Below the pieces are notes generated by a model, which worked only from the letters and a program-made list of their open reading frames with translations, searched no databases and had not been told where the DNA came from. This document shows positions 5,792 to 9,370 of a stretch of DNA of 9,370 bases, in pieces. The first letter of the stretch is position 1. Each line of letters begins with the position of its first letter. The DNA lies in contig NZ_JBCNNF010000276.1 of assembly GCF_039594555.1 (NCBI RefSeq), forward strand, positions 1-9,370, in the 5' to 3' direction. Both the position numbers and the translations under genes were made by a program. Source of the DNA: Inquilinus sp039594555 (lineage in GTDB: Bacteria; Pseudomonadota; Alphaproteobacteria; DSM-16000; Inquilinaceae).

Positions 5792-7297
5792 ATGGCCGTG
5801 GAACCCACCCCGCAGGCCCAGGGCGCCGCCCAGGCCACCGAGACGGCCGAGTTCAGCCTGCTGGACCAGGCGATCGGCGCCACCAAGCAGACCGAGCCGG
5901 AGCGGGCGCAGGAGCTGCTGCGCACGCTGACGGAAGAGGCGCTGAAGGGCACGGTCACCTATGACCGCAACCTGACGGTCACGCTGAACCGGGCGATCGC
6001 CGCGATCGACGAGCAGATGTCGCGCCAGCTGGCCGCGATCATGCACAACGAGAAGTTCCGCAAGCTGGAGGGATCCTGGCGCGGCCTGCACCACCTGGTG
6101 CAGAGCAGCGAGACCAGCGCGCAGCTCAAGATCCGCGTCATCAACGTCTCCAAGCGCGACCTGTACCGCGACGTCAGCAAGGCGGTCGAGTTCGACCAGA
6201 GCCAGATCTTCAAGAAGATCTACGAGAGCGAGTTCGGCACGCCGGGCGGCGAACCCTATGGCGCGCTGATCGGGGATTACGAGTTCACGAACCACCCCGA
6301 GGATATCGAGCTGCTGCAGCATATGAGCCAGGTGTCGGCGGCTGCCTTTGCCCCGTTCATCGCCGCGGCGGGGCCGCAGCTGTTCGGCTTCAACGACTAC
6401 ACCGAGCTGTCGCGGCCGCGTGACCTGGAGAAGATCTTCGAATCCCAGGAATACGCCAAGTGGCGCAGCTTCCGGGACAGCGAGGACAGCCGCTTTGTCA
6501 CCCTGACGATGCCTCGCGCTTTGGCCCGCCTGCCCTATGGCGCCAACACCCGCCGGATCGAGGAGTTCGGGTACGAGGAGGCACCGGCCGACGCCGGCGG
6601 CACGGCGCGGGCCATGGCCCATGACAATTACTGCTGGATGAACGCCGCCTATGTGATGGGCGCGCGGCTGACCGACGCCTTCGCCCAGCATGGCTGGTGC
6701 ACCGCCATCCGCGGCGCCGAGGGCGGCGGCAAGGTCGAGAACCTGCCGTTCCACACCTTCGTCAGCGACGACGGCGACCCGGACCACAAGTGCCCGACCG
6801 AGATCGGCATTACCGACCGCCGCGAGGCCGAGCTGTCGCGCCTGGGCTTCCTGCCGCTGTGCCACTACAAGAACACCGACTACGCCGTGTTCTTCGGGGC
6901 GCAGACCACGCAGAAGCCCAAGAAGTACGACCGGCCCGAGGCGACGTCGAACGCCGCCATCTCGGCCCGCCTGCCCTACATGATGGCGACGTCCCGCTTC
7001 GCCCATTACCTGAAGGTGATGGCGCGGGACAAGGTCGGCTCCTTCCTCGAGGCGTCGGACTGCGAGGCCTGGCTGAACCGCTGGATCATGAACTACGTGA
7101 ACAGCAACAAGGACGCCGGGCAGGAGATGAAGGCCAAGTATCCCCTGGCGGAGGCCAAGATCTCGGTCAAGGAGATCCCGGGCTCCCCGGGCGCCTACAA
7201 CGCCGTGGCCTGGCTGCGGCCGTGGCTGCAGATGGAAGAGCTGACGACATCCCTGCGCATGGTCGCGCGCATCCCCAATGTCGGCGGCAATTCCTGA
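5792..7297 (+). CDS. tssC: TssC (VipB/ImpC), main sheath large subunit
   Basis: This is the sheath large subunit, which forms the contractile cylinder with TssB. ATG 5792 is preceded by AAAGGAG (5778-5784) at 7-base spacing, so the in-frame upstream ATG at 5732, inside tssB, is not needed. The product is 501 residues, the normal length. The N-terminal helix FSLLDQAIGATKQTE (21-35) corresponds to the start of canonical TssC proteins, whose N-terminal region is the ClpV contact in some systems. Family motifs are EGSWRGLHHLV (93-103), FDQSQIFKKIYESEF (134-148) with GTPGGEPYG (149-157), IGDYEF (160-165), and a conserved C-terminal end LRPWLQMEELTTSLRMVARI. Nothing is missing, so this is likely the principal functional TssC. 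It overlaps the next gene by 20 bases. Confidence 0.98.
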   Translation: MAVEPTPQAQGAAQATETAEFSLLDQAIGATKQTEPERAQELLRTLTEEALKGTVTYDRNLTVTLNRAIAAIDEQMSRQLAAIMHNEKFRKLEGSWRGLHHLVQSSETSAQLKIRVINVSKRDLYRDVSKAVEFDQSQIFKKIYESEFGTPGGEPYGALIGDYEFTNHPEDIELLQHMSQVSAAAFAPFIAAAGPQLFGFNDYTELSRPRDLEKIFESQEYAKWRSFRDSEDSRFVTLTMPRALARLPYGANTRRIEEFGYEEAPADAGGTARAMAHDNYCWMNAAYVMGARLTDAFAQHGWCTAIRGAEGGGKVENLPFHTFVSDDGDPDHKCPTEIGITDRREAELSRLGFLPLCHYKNTDYAVFFGAQTTQKPKKYDRPEATSNAAISARLPYMMATSRFAHYLKVMARDKVGSFLEASDCEAWLNRWIMNYVNSNKDAGQEMKAKYPLAEAKISVKEIPGSPGAYNAVAWLRPWLQMEELTTSLRMVARIPNVGGNS

Positions 7298-8867
7298 CCC
7301 GGCGGCCCGGGCGGTCCCACCCGCGGCGGATCCGGCGCGGCCGGCCGCCTTCGGGCAGGCGCCGCTGGGGCCGCAGCTGGTCGACCGGATCCTGGCGGGC
7401 GGCGGCCGCGAGGCCGCCGACGGCGCCGGTCCGGTCGTCGCCTTCCTGGCCGAGACGCGCACGGCCCAGGCCCTGTCGCTGTGGTTCGGGCGCGGGCGCG
7501 CGGCCCAGCTGCTGCAGGACCGCCGCGCCTTGCTGGCGGCGCTGGACCGCGACATCGCCCGGCTGGACGCCCTCCTGTCCGCGCAGGTCGACGCGATCCT
7601 GCATCATCCGAAGCTGCAGCGGCTCGAAGCCGCCTGGCGCGGCGTCGCCTATCTGGTGCGCATCGCCGGGCAGTCGGACCAGAGCAAGGTGCGCATCCTC
7701 GACGTGTCCTGGCCCGAGGTCTGCCGCGATTTCCAGCGGGCGATCGAGTTCGACCAGGGCCACCTGTTCCAGAAGGTCTATGAGCAGGAATTCGGCATGC
7801 CGGGCGGCGAGCCGTTCGGCGTCCTGGTGGGGGCGTATGAGCTGAGCCATGTGCCCGGCGCCGACCGGCCGACCGACGACGTGTCCGGGCTGAAGGGCAT
7901 GGCCCAGGTCTCGGCCGCCGCCTTCGCCCCCTTCGTCGCCGGCGCGCACCCGACCCTGCTGGGGCTGGAGAGCTTCGCCGAGCTGGGGATGCCGATCGAC
8001 GTCACCCGCGGCCTGTCCGGCCCCGCCTTCGACCGCTGGCAGGCGCTGCGCGAGCTGGACGATTCGCGCTTCCTGGGGCTGACCGCGCCGCGCGTGCTGA
8101 TGCGACCGCCCTGGCCCGATGACGGCAGCCGCACCGACGGCTTCCGCTACCGCGAGGACGTGTCGGCCCCCGACCTGTCGGGCTATTGCTGGGGCCCGGC
8201 CAGCTTCGCCTTCGCCGGCACGCTGATCCGCGCCTTCGACAGCTTCGGCTGGTTCGCCGAGATCCGCGGCGCCTCGGCCCTGGGCGGCACCGGCGGGCTG
8301 GTGACCGACCTGCCGCAGTTGTCCTTCGGCACCGACCGGCCCGGAATCGGCGTGCGGTTCGGGACGGATGTCGAGCTGACCGACGCGATCGAGAAGGACC
8401 TGTCCGACCTGGGCCTGATCGCCCTGTGCCGGGCGCGCGACACGTCGCACGCCGTGTTCCACGGCAACGCCTCGCTGCAGCGGCCCAGGACCTACGATTC
8501 CCAGGCCGCCACCGCCAATGCCGGGCTGTCGGCGATGCTGCAATACGTCTTCTGCATCAGCCGCTTCGCCCATTACGTGAAGATCATCGGCCGCGACCGC
8601 GTCGGCGCCTTCCAGACCGCCGAGGACTGCCAGGAGTTCCTGCGCCGCTGGCTCTTGGACTATTCGATCTCCAGCGACAGCGCCAGCGCCGAGCAGCGTG
8701 CCCGCTTCCCGCTGCGCGAGGTCGATGTCGCGGTGCGCGAGCTGCCGGGCCGTCCCGGCCTGTACAGCTGCACGATCCATCTGCGGCCGCATTTCCAGCT
8801 GGACCAGGTGGCGTCGGGCTTCCGCCTGGTCACCGAACTGAACGCCCCTGGCGCGCGGGCCGCGTGA
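7278..8867 (+). CDS. Second TssC-family sheath protein (ImpD-like paralogue)
   Basis: This 529-residue protein is a diverged tandem paralogue of the preceding TssC. Shared signatures are EAAWRGVAYLV (117-127), FDQGHLFQKVYEQEF (158-172) with GMPGGEPFG (173-181), MAQVSAAAFAPFVAG, SRFAHYVKIIGRDRVGAFQ, and an end block LRPHFQLDQVASGFRLVTEL. Differences include a Pro/Ala-rich N-terminus (1-30) and a different, longer helical lead-in where TssC1 has LLDQAIGATKQTE. The ATG at 7278 lies inside the end of tssC1, with no clear ribosome binding site, so translational coupling is likely. Paired TssC proteins are known in alphaproteobacterial imp-type loci (impC/impD; the TssC40/TssC41 pair in Agrobacterium). 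Whether this copy enters the sheath, forms a special ring, or acts in assembly cannot be read from the sequence. Confidence 0.92.
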   Translation: MSAAIPDPAARAVPPAADPARPAAFGQAPLGPQLVDRILAGGGREAADGAGPVVAFLAETRTAQALSLWFGRGRAAQLLQDRRALLAALDRDIARLDALLSAQVDAILHHPKLQRLEAAWRGVAYLVRIAGQSDQSKVRILDVSWPEVCRDFQRAIEFDQGHLFQKVYEQEFGMPGGEPFGVLVGAYELSHVPGADRPTDDVSGLKGMAQVSAAAFAPFVAGAHPTLLGLESFAELGMPIDVTRGLSGPAFDRWQALRELDDSRFLGLTAPRVLMRPPWPDDGSRTDGFRYREDVSAPDLSGYCWGPASFAFAGTLIRAFDSFGWFAEIRGASALGGTGGLVTDLPQLSFGTDRPGIGVRFGTDVELTDAIEKDLSDLGLIALCRARDTSHAVFHGNASLQRPRTYDSQAATANAGLSAMLQYVFCISRFAHYVKIIGRDRVGAFQTAEDCQEFLRRWLLDYSISSDSASAEQRARFPLREVDVAVRELPGRPGLYSCTIHLRPHFQLDQVASGFRLVTELNAPGARAA

Positions 8868-8895
8868 TGCCCGCGCCCCGACCGAGGATGCTGCG

Positions 8896-9370
8896 ATGAG
8901 CGACGCGACCGACCATTTCCAGGCCGGCCGGCTGGCCGACGCCGTGGCAGCGGCCCTGGCCGAGGTGAAGGCCAGCCCGGGCGACACCGGCAAGCGCGTC
9001 TTCCTGGCCGAGCTGATGTGCTTCACCGGCGATTTCGAGCGCGCCGACCGGCAGCTCGACGTCATCGGCGACCAGGATCCGGGCGCGGCCCTCGGCCTCG
9101 CGCTGTTCCGCCAGCTGGTGCGCGCGGCCCAGGCCCGGGCGGAGTATTTCAGCGCCGGCCGGGTGCCGGAGTTCCTGGCCCCGCCCGAGGCGCATCTGCA
9201 GGCGCTGCTGGCGGCCGGGATCGCGCTGCGCGAGGGCCGCGAGGACGAGGCGGCGCGGCTGGCGGCGGAGGCCGAGGCCATCCGCCCGCCCTGCCCCGGG
9301 CGGATCGACGACACCGACTTCGACGACTTCCGTGACATCGACGACATGGTCGCCCCGGTGTTCGAGGTGC
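8896..9370 (+). CDS. tagJ: TagJ (ImpE/HsiE family) accessory sheath protein, 5' part
   Basis: Only the first 158 codons are in the window; the family is usually about 270 residues. ATG 8896 is preceded by GAGG (8884-8887) at 8-base spacing, 28 bases after the second tssC. The N-terminal part is a TPR-like helical repeat region (FQAGRLADAVAAALAEVK, then FLAELMCFTGDFERADRQLD, about residues 8-54). The diagnostic ImpE/TagJ stretch DFDDFRDIDDMVAPVFEV (141-158) follows LREGREDEAARLAAEAEAIR. In Pseudomonas, TagJ (HsiE1) binds the N-terminal helix of TssB and is tied to ClpV-dependent sheath disassembly, and its presence marks one T6SS class. The position directly after the sheath genes fits that job. 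Confidence 0.93.
   Translation, partial: MSDATDHFQAGRLADAVAAALAEVKASPGDTGKRVFLAELMCFTGDFERADRQLDVIGDQDPGAALGLALFRQLVRAAQARAEYFSAGRVPEFLAPPEAHLQALLAAGIALREGREDEAARLAAEAEAIRPPCPGRIDDTDFDDFRDIDDMVAPVFEV

Noticed and set aside
5552..9347. Very long minus-strand open frames opposite tssC1, the second tssC and tagJ (5552-7555 and 7167-9347)
   Set aside because: The plus-strand frames encode clear TssC and TagJ proteins. The antisense products are low-complexity and explained by G/C-biased third positions.
1..9370. CRISPR arrays, tRNA/rRNA genes, insertion sequences, phage attachment sites
   Set aside because: No regularly spaced repeats, transposase-like frames, terminal inverted repeats with target duplications or tRNA-like folds were seen.

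Overview
The window is part of a type VI secretion system (T6SS) locus. G+C is very high (genes look about 70% G+C with strongly G/C-biased third positions). The gene order on the right arm, tssA-tssB-tssC-second tssC-tagJ, matches the impA-impB-impC-impD-impE order of the Rhizobium leguminosarum imp locus. Together these suggest an alphaproteobacterium, perhaps a high-G+C Rhodospirillales-type organism. The species assignment is inference only.

Layout. Two divergent gene sets flank a 509-base, noticeably less G+C-rich intergenic region (3562-4070). Leftward (minus strand) run hcp (tube protein, 3085-3561), an unrecognised 175-residue protein (2446-2973), and a long vgrG (spike, 2362 down to the window edge). 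The vgrG core appears complete, but its Gly/Ala-rich C-terminal extension is cut off by the window. Rightward (plus strand) run tssA (4071-5207), tssB (5254-5787), tssC1 (5792-7297), a divergent second tssC (7278-8867, overlapping tssC1 by 20 bases) and the first 158 codons of tagJ/impE (8896 to the window end). Tight spacing and overlaps suggest that this arm is one operon.

How it works together. TssA primes and coordinates polymerisation of the TssB-TssC contractile sheath around a tube of Hcp hexamers tipped by the VgrG trimer. TagJ is an accessory sheath protein that binds TssB and is linked to ClpV-mediated sheath recycling. The membrane complex, the other baseplate proteins (TssE/F/G/K), ClpV, any PAAR tip protein and any effector/immunity genes are outside this window.

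The machine itself is well known. The less ordinary elements are: (1) the C-terminal extension of VgrG, which looks like the start of a polymorphic-toxin or cargo region; (2) a perfect 20-bp inverted repeat inside that extension, at positions 1-53; (3) the unrecognised protein between hcp and vgrG; (4) two adjacent G+C-rich hairpins just after hcp; and (5) the second, strongly diverged sheath large subunit.
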